Below are positions 26,701 through 38,700 of a DNA stretch of 64,000 bases, piece after piece. Location: assembly GCF_963576615.1 (NCBI RefSeq), contig NC_088708.1, forward strand, positions 66,442,672 to 66,506,671, read 5' to 3'. The notes under the pieces are model-generated. The model did no database searches. It saw only the letters and a program-made list of their open reading frames with translations, and was not told where the DNA came from. The translations under genes and the position numbers were made by a program. The stretch comes from Watersipora subatra. Taxonomy: Eukaryota > Bryozoa > Gymnolaemata > Cheilostomatida > Watersiporidae. Position 1 is the stretch's first letter. Each line of letters opens with the position of its first letter.

Positions 26701-29700
26701 GGGAGAGAAGAGAGATACTTGGGAGAGGAGAGAGATACTTGGGAGAGGAGAGAGACACATGGTAGAAGAGAGAGATACCTACTAAATAAATCCCTAGTAG
26801 AGGAGAGAGATACTTAAAAGTGGAGAGAGATACTTAGGAGAGGAGAGAGACACGTGGGAGAGGAGAGAGATACCTGGTAGAGGAGAGAGATACTTGGAAG
26901 AGGAAAGAGATACTTGGGAGAGGAGAGAGATACTTGGGAGAGGAGAGAGATCACTCATAGAGAACAAGAAATAGAGGAGTGAGAGAACTACCTGGTAATG
27001 TAGCTTATGTAGGGCTTAGCCTCAGGAACAAGTTTTTCGAGGAGTTCATCAGAGGACTCTTTCAGCTCACTAATATAGGCTAGGACAACTCGATAGTAGA
27101 AAACACTCTCACAAGTTAGTCTATCCGACTGCAGCAGACGACTGAAAAATATGAGCAAATGTATCCACTAAACAAAGGTGTTTCACGCAAAGAATCGTGA
27201 TGCTACAGTGAAATAAGTACCGAATGACCTACTCCTCATCCAACAGATCGAACTCTTCGAGAATTTCTGAAGCTGGCGCCTTAGAAAGGAGTGTGCGAAC
27301 AGCCTTCTCACAAACATCTCCACTGCTCATAATATCAAGGCCACCTAGGAGATCAAGGATGTTAGCCTGGTAGTGGACAAGCCAGGCCTGGAGCAGTTTA
27401 TCCATACATGCCTTTTGTACGTGAACTACAACAAGAGGGGAGTCAAGTTGGCAATGTGAAAGGCACAAATTTTCACAACCAAGTATTTACAGCACAAGTA
27501 TATAGTTACAGCCATGCACACAAGACACTAGCACTGTTTTTAACCTGATCTGATTCATTCTCCAGTCTATTCTGGTACAATAGAGATCTTTCAATGTCAG
27601 ACAGTTTGGCAACTGCAGATATTTTATGTTTATCTTTGTACAATCGGCAAGAAACTATTGAATCATGTGAATTGCTTCAAGACCGCGGCAAAGGCTTTTG
27701 TATCAAGAGTTGCTATCTCAGCAGACACATGTTTATCTTAGTGTGTTTATCTTATTGATAGTGTTAGTATGATCTCTATATTTTTGGACAAAATCAATGG
27801 CACTATTATTACAGAACTATTCTCGGCGAATCGCCACAGAGTATAACAATATATAGTTTATATTCTAAATTTTCGAGAATAATTCTGAAAACATTAGAAA
27901 AAACAAGAAGATGCCATTGGTTAATCTATCTATATATATATAAAGTTCGTAAAAACTATAAAAAGAAAATATATTTATATTTGCTCTCCAATCCATTTTA
28001 ATTGAGATGGTTGACTTGACAAGAAAATTTTAAGTACTTACGTATGACAATTTATTGCCGCAGCTTAGCGGCGGGTAGAATGACACAATTCTATGAAGCT
28101 AGGAACAACAAGCTGAACTACTCAATAAACCCTAGTGGCAAAATAACAATGTTGAATGACAAATAACAGCTCAACAGAGATTTACATGTGCTGCTGAACA
28201 TATGTGGCTAAATACATCGTATTAGAAACGGAAATAAAGAGCTGACAAAACAGAAAACATCAGCTTGAGCTGAAATTTTAAATTTAAAGTTTGAAGAGAG
28301 CACTGATCCGAGGTGTCAGTGAGGAGAGAGTACTAACCTCAAGTGTCAGTTTGAAAGAGAGCACTAACCTGAGCTGTCAGCATGACCATTTTCTAGCAGG
28401 GCCAGTCTCTGGGAGATGGACAACGCTTTAACGGACACCTTTTCAGCAATCACCTGGTAAGCCATTCTTCGTACCACCTCATTTACATCTCTCGTCCTCT
28501 CTATCATGGCCAAGAGGCTGCGTCGGGTGGCCGCGACATTCTTCAGACATCCCAGACGAACTTGCCAGTTTGGATCAGAGGACATGAGGAAGATGAAAGC
28601 TGCAAGAACCCTTTATAATTAGTAGTGTGATTTTCAATAGGGATAAAGTTAAAGGTTGACTTGCAATAAAATTCACATTACAGTTATTTGGTATCATAAG
28701 ATTCACCATGTCTTACTCTGTTGTGTTGTAGGCGCAAAATATATGGGAATGTGATTACAAGCTCTTAAAAGCTCAAAAACGAACAGTTAATCGCAGCTAC
28801 GCGAGACCGCCGTAGTTTGGATTCTCTTTCCAAAACGGCTCAAATGTGACGCATTTGTGAGAGATGGTTTCTGTTTACACTTTCATGCAACCTTATTCGT
28901 CGAAATATTTTCACAAATATACTTCACGCATTCAATAAAACCATGTCTATTGTTCTTTCGCGTCTGTTTTATCGTCATTGTAATGCTGTCACTTTTAGCA
29001 GGGATATCTTATAACTTACCGTAAAAATTCGTTTAATTTTTTAGCCTTAGCTTGAAGGAGTACATATCATTGTCTGATAATCATGACGAGCCTGTTGGTC
29101 ACCTGTGATAATCGAAAAGTGCTGCAAAAATTATTTGCGAAGTATTGGGTCACATGATCAGATTACGACTTGCCGATTAGACCAGGCCGAAACAAAACTG
29201 TAAAGTAGCGAGCATCTATATTTGATACGGGGTCTTCGGTAAAACCCGAAGTGTTTGTCATAAACTAGTGCTACGATAAGTTTTATATTGAGCTTTGTAT
29301 TGGCCTTTCAATTCACGTGAGAACATACGTGACAAGACGATAACCAAATTTCGTGGCTACGCCATCGAAATAAAGAGATTCCAATCTTTGGCGGCTTTTC
29401 GTTTTTGAGCTTTTAAGAGCTTGTAATCACGTTTCCACATATTTGGCACTTACAACACAACAGAGTAAGACTTGGGGAATCTTTTGATACCAAATAACTG
29501 TAATGTGAACTTTGTTGCAAGTCAACTTTTAAAGATGAACACTTTTGTCTAATTAACCCTCTATAAGCTAATAACAAAGATGGGGCTCTAATTAGTGATG
29601 CACGATAAAGCGATATAATTCGATGTGACGATATATTTCAGTGGATGATTTTATATCGGGTCAGTTTTTAATTCGATATGAATATTGAAGCCGATATGTT

Positions 29701-32700
29701 ATCAAAATATCGGCTTATTTTATTTTGCAAAACTGGAGTTGTCTATTCTTATTGTAAAGAGGGGACAACTCCTGTTTTTCAAGAGATAAAGTTATTAATT
29801 AATATCTTTGTATATACATGTAGTTCACTATATCGAAAGAAGACAACTCCCAATTCCCATCAATATTTTTCAATATTCGATATATTTAGAGACCGAATAA
29901 TCAAATGTACATGCAAAGATATCTAACTGAATATGTAACTAAGGCTTTGGTATTGTAATGAAGAGTTGACAATGTCACCACTTCTATAATTGAACACTTA
30001 TACTTTGTTTAAAGCACACCATGCAGCTCATTAGTTGATTACACGCTAACTTATTAGCAGTAGTAATAGCAGTAACTTAAAAAATAAACACGATGGAATG
30101 ATGTCAAAATACAGCGTCAGATTTTTATTGAATAAAATTTCGATGAGATGCAATAATTATCCTTAGCTACATTGGTGATGGAATACTGTAATACCTCTAA
30201 TTAAACGCCATGTTCCACTATAGGGGAAGGGTTGAAAAATAGAGCGTCACCCTTTAATTGAACGTCACCTCCATTTGACCGCCTCTTCGACATTCTTTGA
30301 TCTTTATGAACCCATAATAGCAAGTGTTCAGTAGAAAAATGTCCACAAAACCATACTAATAATGAATCGGTTACATCAATTTTAATGTTTTTGTTCAACT
30401 CAAAGTTCATTTTCCAACTCCAAAGCTTATTATTTTTTCGTTGAAACTTTGAAAACAACAAATAAATAATTAATAATAATAATAAATAATTAACACCTGT
30501 ATCAGGCTATATTGTTCATTTTTGAACACGGTCCTGATACTTTGACGTATGTGAAAAACTGTCTACATTTACGATGGTATATGAACAACTAGTTTTAGGC
30601 TAAAAGTTGTGCTTACCACGCATGCTGCTAAGTTTATTATTATTTGTGACAATGCAACAAATAAATGTAAAAGTTTTGCTCTCCTAAAAAATTGTTTCAA
30701 TGCTAATATCGACTATTTCAGCGGTGCAAAAAAAGAGTTGATGTCACAAGAACTTGTGGAAGGAGGTATTAAAAAGACCAAAGATTCCATTTGGTTCCAT
30801 CAAATTCAACAATGATGATGGAGAGGGCCGAGCAAAAGCAAATATTTCGGTTTCAAAAATGTTAATTTTTGTTTACGCATGTATTATACACGTGGTTCAT
30901 TTATGTCATTTGCTCTTGAATATATATTTGTAGCATTTGACAGATTATCATTAAATAACTTATAAATTTGCAGACTTATAACATATTATTTACTAACATC
31001 CTTGAGGTTATCTTAACACGGCTTACAATGGATCGACGCACGTGACTCTTTTATTGCACATAAAAAGCCAGTTTTGACTGCAAACTGTTGCAAGCAAATC
31101 AATGAGTGCAATGAGTTTTTATGCAACATTGTTAAATGTACTTATGAAATAAAAATATGCCTTCAAACCTAAAATGAAATAAAAAATTGAAAGCTTCAAC
31201 AATTAATTGCAAAGCAGGGCACAGGCTATAATATTCTCGCAAGTTAATTGCAAACAATAGATATCAAATGGTAGAGATACTTCCCGGCTTCTCAATTCGT
31301 ATTTATTTAAAGATATTTGACAAGTTAGAGGTAAGTTAGCAGATTTATTTCATCTAAAAGGGGTTAACGCCACTTTGCCCAAAGGATAGTGCAAAGTATA
31401 TGCGACATTCGCTTCGCACATAACGGGGTTAAACTCATCTTCCAAAATTCTGACAAGCTATTTGAAAAATAAAACGCCAGCCTCTATTTGAACACCACCT
31501 CTGTTTGACCACCCCTACAGGGAAAAGGAATAAAAAATAGAGCGTCATGACATTCAAATAGAAGTTTTACGATAATCATGATATTATCACCCAGTCTTAA
31601 CCTTTATTCGCATGTTTGTAAAATAAAAATCAACTTTTTACTGATTAATTCTTTGTTTATTTAGGTTGTACACATAATTCAGTATTCTACATATAGCATT
31701 ACATATTTTTATATAATACATTTGTTTTCGACCCATATACAATTAACATATGTATTTATTACTCAGTTTACAAATTTATGAACAAATTAAATGAAATACA
31801 TTGCTTCCATATAAAAATATTTGCTCCAAGACCCTGCAGTGGTGACATACGATGTCAATTTTAGAACAAATTTTATAGGCTTTATACGTTGAGGCTATAT
31901 ATAATTGCGCATATGTATGGCGGGAATTATCCTTACATTTAATAATAGGGCAGTGCTTGTCAGACGGGTCTTGCATTCTCGTGAGAGCTGTGGTTGCATG
32001 CACTCTAACGGAAGAAGAGATATCACTCAATCTTGTGTGCATAGCTTGCATGAGTTCTCCGTATAACTCGTCATCTAGTTCCGCATCCCCAAGATTGGTG
32101 AGAATCTGGGCTATCAACTGACAGGATCTGTATCTCACTGCCTTGTCATTCACATCATAGGACTGAGGAAAAAAATTACCTTGTGATAAAGCAAGATTGT
32201 CAGAGTATAACGAAGGTTTCATGCTGAGCGAGTCAGGCACAGGTTCAGTAGTTATCAAAAGAGAAAAAACAAGTGGCCAGAAGAAAAGAAAGCCTGAAGT
32301 GGAAGTGAAACAACTGGCAGTGATAACTGAAGCTAAAATGTATTTAATTTAAAAGCTAAAATCAGTAATTATGCTAAATTAAAGGTTACATATTTTATGT
32401 TAGGCTAGCCCAGTACTTACACTGTACCACCTTCTCTACCTACGGGTCATCTGTCTCCAGTTCGTTAGCCTTTAGCATTAAGGCTATGTGGCAATGAAAA
32501 CTCGATGTTATTGATTTCTACTTCATTTAATTAGTTTTTCACACTATACGGCTTTTTTATGTAGGTTACATAAGAATTTGTTCTAATTTTATTTTTATTT
32601 TATACATGACTGTCTAATGTAATTATCACCAAATTTTTGTGAGCCGGCAAAAAGTAATAAGGCACTTTTAAAAATGAATATTATAAATATAATAATGAAA

Positions 32701-35700
32701 TTAAGTACTATATATCATATTTGTCTCACTGGAAGGTCATAAACATTAGTAGGTCTGGCGACTGAGCTCATCAACATAATTAATTTGTTTAATTTTTGAA
32801 CAAATTAAATTATCATTTAATTTTTGAACAAATTAAATGCAATAGGGAGTATTCTGATAAGAATATAATGGTTCTACATACCATATAATAGTTCTACATA
32901 TCGTATAATGGTTCTACATAATGGTTTTGTCAAATGAAGAAAATCTTTGATTGGATTAACTTCATAAGTCGACGTTTTATCATAAATAACAGTGTGGTGA
33001 ACGATTGGCGAGGCCAGAGCCGGATGCCAGAGAGAAGACGACCCTGAGGCGACCGACGCCACGTCCAGGCTTGACTCGGCGGACAAAATGGCCCCTGGTG
33101 CTACTTCAGGTCAGATAAAGGTCGGCTACCGAGTCGACCATGCTAGTGAGGGATGGAGCCAAGCTAAGGTGAAGATTATATAAGACACTGCAGAAGTAAC
33201 CAAGATCAGAGCACCTGGAAGTCTCATTCTATGCCGTTAATGGTATGTGTTCTACTGACTAGTATTATAAATTTGAAAAATATATATTTATTGCCTTGCA
33301 TTCAAATGGTTTTTTCCCTTGTGGAGCAAGTAGAGGAGCTCAAACAGTTCCTTTACACTATTACATTTGCCAAAAATAAGGTGAGCTTTTCTAAAGTTGC
33401 ATTATGAATCTATATACGTTGATATATTTCTCAGTTTGTGTGTGAGTATGTGGATATGTGCGTAGTTCCAGGTATAGCTATTACAATCTTGGAACAAAGG
33501 ATCCGTATCGCAGAAGATTTGATCTCTGACCCTCTGTTTCACCAGTCCGACGCCCTAATTTAGCCACACAAGCTTGATTGCTTTGTTAGGCGATATATGT
33601 CGCTGTGTGGGAGCAAATACGCTACGGTTTCGATCACAACGCAAAGTCATGAGAAGCCGTAGTTCTTATTAGTAATCTTACTAAAATTTTCCATTGGCAA
33701 ATCAGGGCTAATAACAAGTGGCAGGCAACTAACATTACCTCGTATTGTTTATAAGCTAATTTTTAATACCCCAGCAACGGCGGGTACAGACCTTTCAACC
33801 TGGTGCTAAGCAAATGAGGGAGAAATTAGCCTCTAAAGCCTCGCGCTAGCGGAAAAGTTTTTAAATGGGGACCTGGACAGGTTAACATTGTATTTCAGCT
33901 CTAAAATTATGCTTAAGTGAATCACAAAAATATAAAAACGAACCACGGGCAACTTTTAAGAACTTAATGCTCTACATTTCAGATTTGCAAAAATCATTGT
34001 ATCATATCCATGGTGATGAACATACCTTAAACACAAAACTCTCAAAAGTTTAAGGTAAATGAATTTGGTAATTAGACAAGGATGCTATATCAACTCTACA
34101 TTTGAGTCTGCACTGATTTGAGATGAGGTAGCTACTGCTCCTTAATGTTTGAAGTTGTAGGTTTTGGTCCAGTCCGGTTTAAATCTTGATGCGTACTTGA
34201 CTTTTTTGGACATGACTAAATGGTGGATCGTATCTCGCGACTTAAAAACAAGAAAATGTCAAGGCAGTAAGAAACGCCCACCCAAAGGGCTACATATAAA
34301 CCTTTGCTTGGACCTAGGTGGCGCGTAAGCTTACGAAAAACAAATGTTCTGAAATGTTCAATGCCTAGTTCAAAGGCCATAAAATTACCGAATGGCAATT
34401 CAATGCACGAAGCCATAAGAAAGTGTCCTTGGCGATAAGGCGAGTCTTCTGTTATCATTACATTACGGGCATCGCGTTAATGCTATAGCGACTGATAAAT
34501 AAATGACTCGGTATTTTATACCAGAGCACAAAACATAAATCCGGGAGATTTTATTTTTGCAGGAGTGTAATCTCAATTCAGGAATGGTCTCGCAAAATCC
34601 GGGAGAGTTGTCAGCTCTGGGTGGGTAGCACAGCTATTAAGTATATCTATATATATATACTTCTCAAAGTATGCTGTATGTCGTGTTCTGTATTCCGGCT
34701 ATAGATATAGCTATAGCACACACTGATTATTTTACTGATGCGGCCACACGCTACAACACTCCTGTTAAAAAATATTTTTCGTAAGGTTCAATTACTACAT
34801 CTGGAGTCAAAGCCAATTCTTCCCACGGGGACAAGTATACTGTATTCGTGAGAAGAGCCTCGACATTCTCTCACCTTTCGATGAGACAAAATATGACATT
34901 TCATTTTTAGATTTGTACCAGTATCAAGAGACAATAGTATCGTCGTAACCAGGCCCATATTCCCTGAGGCGGCTGTGCCGCCCCAACTTATGCTTAAAAG
35001 GTCCAGAGCTTCAGGATAATGCCCCGAACCTCGTTGGGGGCTTCCACCGCCCCCAAACCTTCAGGTGTTCATAACTAGTCGCCTAACATTTGCAGCCCCA
35101 ACTTGCAACCAGGGAATACAGGCCTGACAGTAACCTTTTTTAACCCTTTTACTGCCGTAGACGCATTTATGCGTTTTCTATGGCCGACTGGCGTAGATGC
35201 ATGTTTTCCCAAGAGTTGCGTAGTAACTTAATTTTATTATTCGTTGACAACAAAACCAACGATCTTTAGGACTTTTATAGTACTGACAGTGTTGTCCGAA
35301 AATTTCTCTATAAAATTAGTCTAAAATAATGAAGCAGTTTAAAATTTTCTTTGGAAATTTCCAACTTAAAAACGAACATTTTTTGTACAAGTTTTGTAAG
35401 TACCTCCCGAGTGGGAAAACAGATAACTGCTTATGTTGATGACATTATAGACAATTCAGATTTTTGTGATTACACAGATAATTAAAGTAGCGACACTGAC
35501 TCTGATGGTGATGAAAGTAATAGTTCTGTAAGAGAAAGGAACATTGTAGAGGATCGTTCTAGCTTCGTAGCGATGATAGCTTCACATAACTTCAGCAATG
35601 CACTAAGTATAGATACATTGAGTTTTTGGCATAACACTATTAGTATTTTTTAATATTTTGGCAAAATAAAATATATAACAAAAGTGTTCTAGATAGAGTT

Positions 35701-38700
35701 TGAAGTTGAAAAAATTGTATACGTATCATGAAGCAAAATCGGCAATTTTCGGTAAAATGGCTGGCAGTAGGCCGATAGCTAAATTTGTACATGGACGGTA
35801 GTGAAAGGGTTAAACACACACTTCTATGCAAGAATTGCTATTATTAATTCAACATTTTTATCTTTTTTTCTCAGTTCGTAATAATTGTATCATTACTGAA
35901 TCATCCTTTATTGTAATCGTAGCAAAATCGACCTAATTTAGCTATTACTTGCTAATTATTTCACATTTATATCTTAACCCTTTTATAGTTGTTTTCTCTT
36001 TTGTAATTTATTTGACCTGCACGAAACAGTTTTCTCATGATATGTAGTTTGAAAGTTAGAATTGCTAAAGCTGTTATATATTACATACAAATATAGTTTC
36101 TGTCCAAAGACTTTTTATTATCTGGGCAATGCCGGGTGGTACAGCTAGTATATCTATTGAATATATGTTTCTCAGAGTATGTGGATACGTGTGTATGTGT
36201 GTTCCTCCAGCTATAGCTATTAAAATCTTGGCATAAAGAATCCGAACCGAAGACGATTTGATCTTAGACCCTACCATTCACCAGTTCGACACCGCATCCA
36301 CTAGCCCAAAGAGATTGAGTTGTTTGTTAGCCAATATAAGTCGTTATATGAGAGCAAATACTCAACGGGTTTGCGTACTAAGCAGGGTGAAAGCGTAAGT
36401 GAATGCCATTAGTTAGCTTACTAAAATTTTTCATTGGCAATCTGCTAGGCGAATAGCAGGTGGCAGGCAACTCTCATTACTTCTCATTTATTTATATACA
36501 CAACACTAATCCTCCTTGGGAGAAATTGAAAATCATTCTTTATCCTTGAATGAACTCCACATGATGAGTGAATAGTTTGGAAATAATAGCAGTTAGTTAG
36601 TAGAGTTTATAAGAACTATGATGAAAAACCTTTCTGTAACATGGTCTAGACATCTGGTCAAACAGTGACAAGTTGAGGACAAAAGCAACAAAAGTAACAT
36701 AACAAGCATTTACTAGACCGCACTCACCTGAAGAAGGAAGTTCATCACCCTTTCAAATAAAACATTATACTGCTCTTCATTGTTAGCCTTAGCAACAAGT
36801 CGAGCAGCAAAGCTGACGAGGCGTTCTACAGCAGGCTCCGGTTTATATTCCACCATTACATATTTGAGGCAGTGAATTACTTCATCCACTTTAGCTAACA
36901 CACTTTTCTACAACAAAGAAATCTTTTCAGTTTATTCAGCATCTCCAGCATGTTGCCCTTATTACGCAACTAAATACTGTGAGACAATTTCCAAGATGTA
37001 TTTAATTCATTCTTTTGGTTCTACCAAAGAAACTCAAACATGTATCCATGATCTATCGCGAAATGTTGGGATAACTCTATGTTTATTTTTCAGCATATAT
37101 GATATTGCTAAAAGCCAACATATAGCGATGAGTGATTGTCACAAGTTTATTAAATCCAATTAGGAAAGATTTAACAGACCATTGGGCGATGTTGTATGTA
37201 CATGACAATAAGCTTGATCGCTGTTTTTATATTTGAAGTTCAATACTTCTGGAAATTCAATTGGCTATAAGGGACCCTTATTATTTTGGCATTTCTTTCA
37301 AAAAGGGTAAGAATTTAGTGAAAAAAAATTATTCAAGAGTCTTTTGTCCCCATATACATGTAATTTGCTGTTTATTTTACGTAAGTGCATGCACTGCCTG
37401 GATGTTCACTTGTAACCAATATTTCGATTATTCTTAGATTTGAAGAAATTGAAATATTATGATAATGGTGACTATAATATTTAATAAATAATTACTACAT
37501 TTATAAAGTTTTTATAATATTAGAAGTTTATAACATAAGTTTGTAAAGTTCAATATAATATTATTATTTCAGAGTTGATTTTTTAAACATAATTTTAATA
37601 GTTTTTTAAGTTTGAGCATTGTTATTTTTCCTATCACTGTTATTTTCATTTAGTTGGTTTCCAATCGTCCTTTATTATTAATATTAAGTTATCATCTAAC
37701 CATTTTTTCAGACATTGTTCTAATAAAATTTCAATTACAAAATACTTCCAAATTTAGTTATAGTTTTTATTAAAATTGATCTGGTAAATACATGTATTCT
37801 GAAAATTTGCACATTTTCCAACGTCTCCAAAGAAAAAAAACTTGCAATCATTCATCTCTTGGGTGGTGTAGTAATGACCTATGTCTGCAAATATTCAAAC
37901 CTATAAATAAACAGCTTCATATAAAAGTTAAAATACTTGATGTCGTATGTATTAAATAAAATTAATTTTCTGTGCAAAAACCATTTTATTACCCAAGCAA
38001 TGCCACATTTTCCAGCTAGTTAGTACCGTAGTTTTCGGACTATTAGCAACTACTTTTTTTTGATGATTTGAGCCATGCGGCTTATATAATGGTGCGGCTA
38101 TTCTGTGGCATTTTCTTTCACCACTAAGGCGCATTAACCAGAATCTTCGGTTAGTGCGCCTTTAGCGGAGAAAGAACAAACGAAACAATGCCTAATGGTA
38201 CTGTACCGTTAGACACTAGGTTAAAAAGCGTCGTATTAACCGGAATATATGGCGCCTTACAGTGCCTCGCCTTGCGCGTTCACAACTCGAGTTGTACAAC
38301 TCGAGTTGCCGTGTTGTACAACTCGGCCTGGGTTTTTGATGAACTCGAGTTGTGTTACGCAAAACTAACACGGGTTCGTAAAGAAAGCAAAGTGAGTAAT
38401 TGGGGTGTCTCATTTACAGAAATTTAATAATAATTTAAATATGTATACATATTTAAATTATATATATTGGCGAGATTTACGCATATTCATTTCTATAAAT
38501 ATAAAGAGACAAAAACAATTGTAGAATGTAAAAAGCAAACTAAAAAAACAATCTATATGAGAACCAAGCAGCGAAATTTTTTTCCCAAACAGGTTTACAT
38601 ACGGCAGTAAAATTTTGGCTCATGATTGGCTTTAGTAATTGAGTTTTAGTAATCAAAACCTACATCATTACATCGAAAGTCAATAGTTATAATTTGAGAG

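Larger units (their letters stand above)
34646..36148 (+). mobile_element. Helitron carrying two nested insertions
   Basis: Starts A|TCTATATATATATACTTC and ends TTATCTGGGCAATGCCGGGT, GGTACAG, CTAG|T (36145-36148). It matches the complete copy at 60561-61358 in order: CCGGCTATAG, GATGCGGCCACACGC, TACCAGTATCAAGAG, CAGTAACCTTTTT. Insertions at 34950-35126 and 35144-35809 account for its extra length. Confidence 0.82.
32163..36727 (-). other. NCAPG intron 2
   Basis: 4.6 kb. The region 32163-32960 shows nothing clear. Block 32990-33360 is GC-richer and may be an LTR-like or SINE repeat (GGTCGGCTACCGAGTCGACC; TATATAAGACACTGC), unclassified. The rest is the nested Helitron/hAT/piggyBac complex. Confidence 0.55.

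Noticed and set aside
26401..26817. Open frames of 77-138 codons on both strands (repeated GERYLGEERDTW-like peptides)
   Set aside because: They exist only because the 20-bp repeat unit lacks stops; they fall in NCAPG intron 6 and change frame with unit variants.
32990..33360. Possible solo LTR (TATA-like box, GC-rich start)
   Set aside because: I could not find matching target duplications or clear TG...CA ends, so it is only mentioned as an unclassified block.
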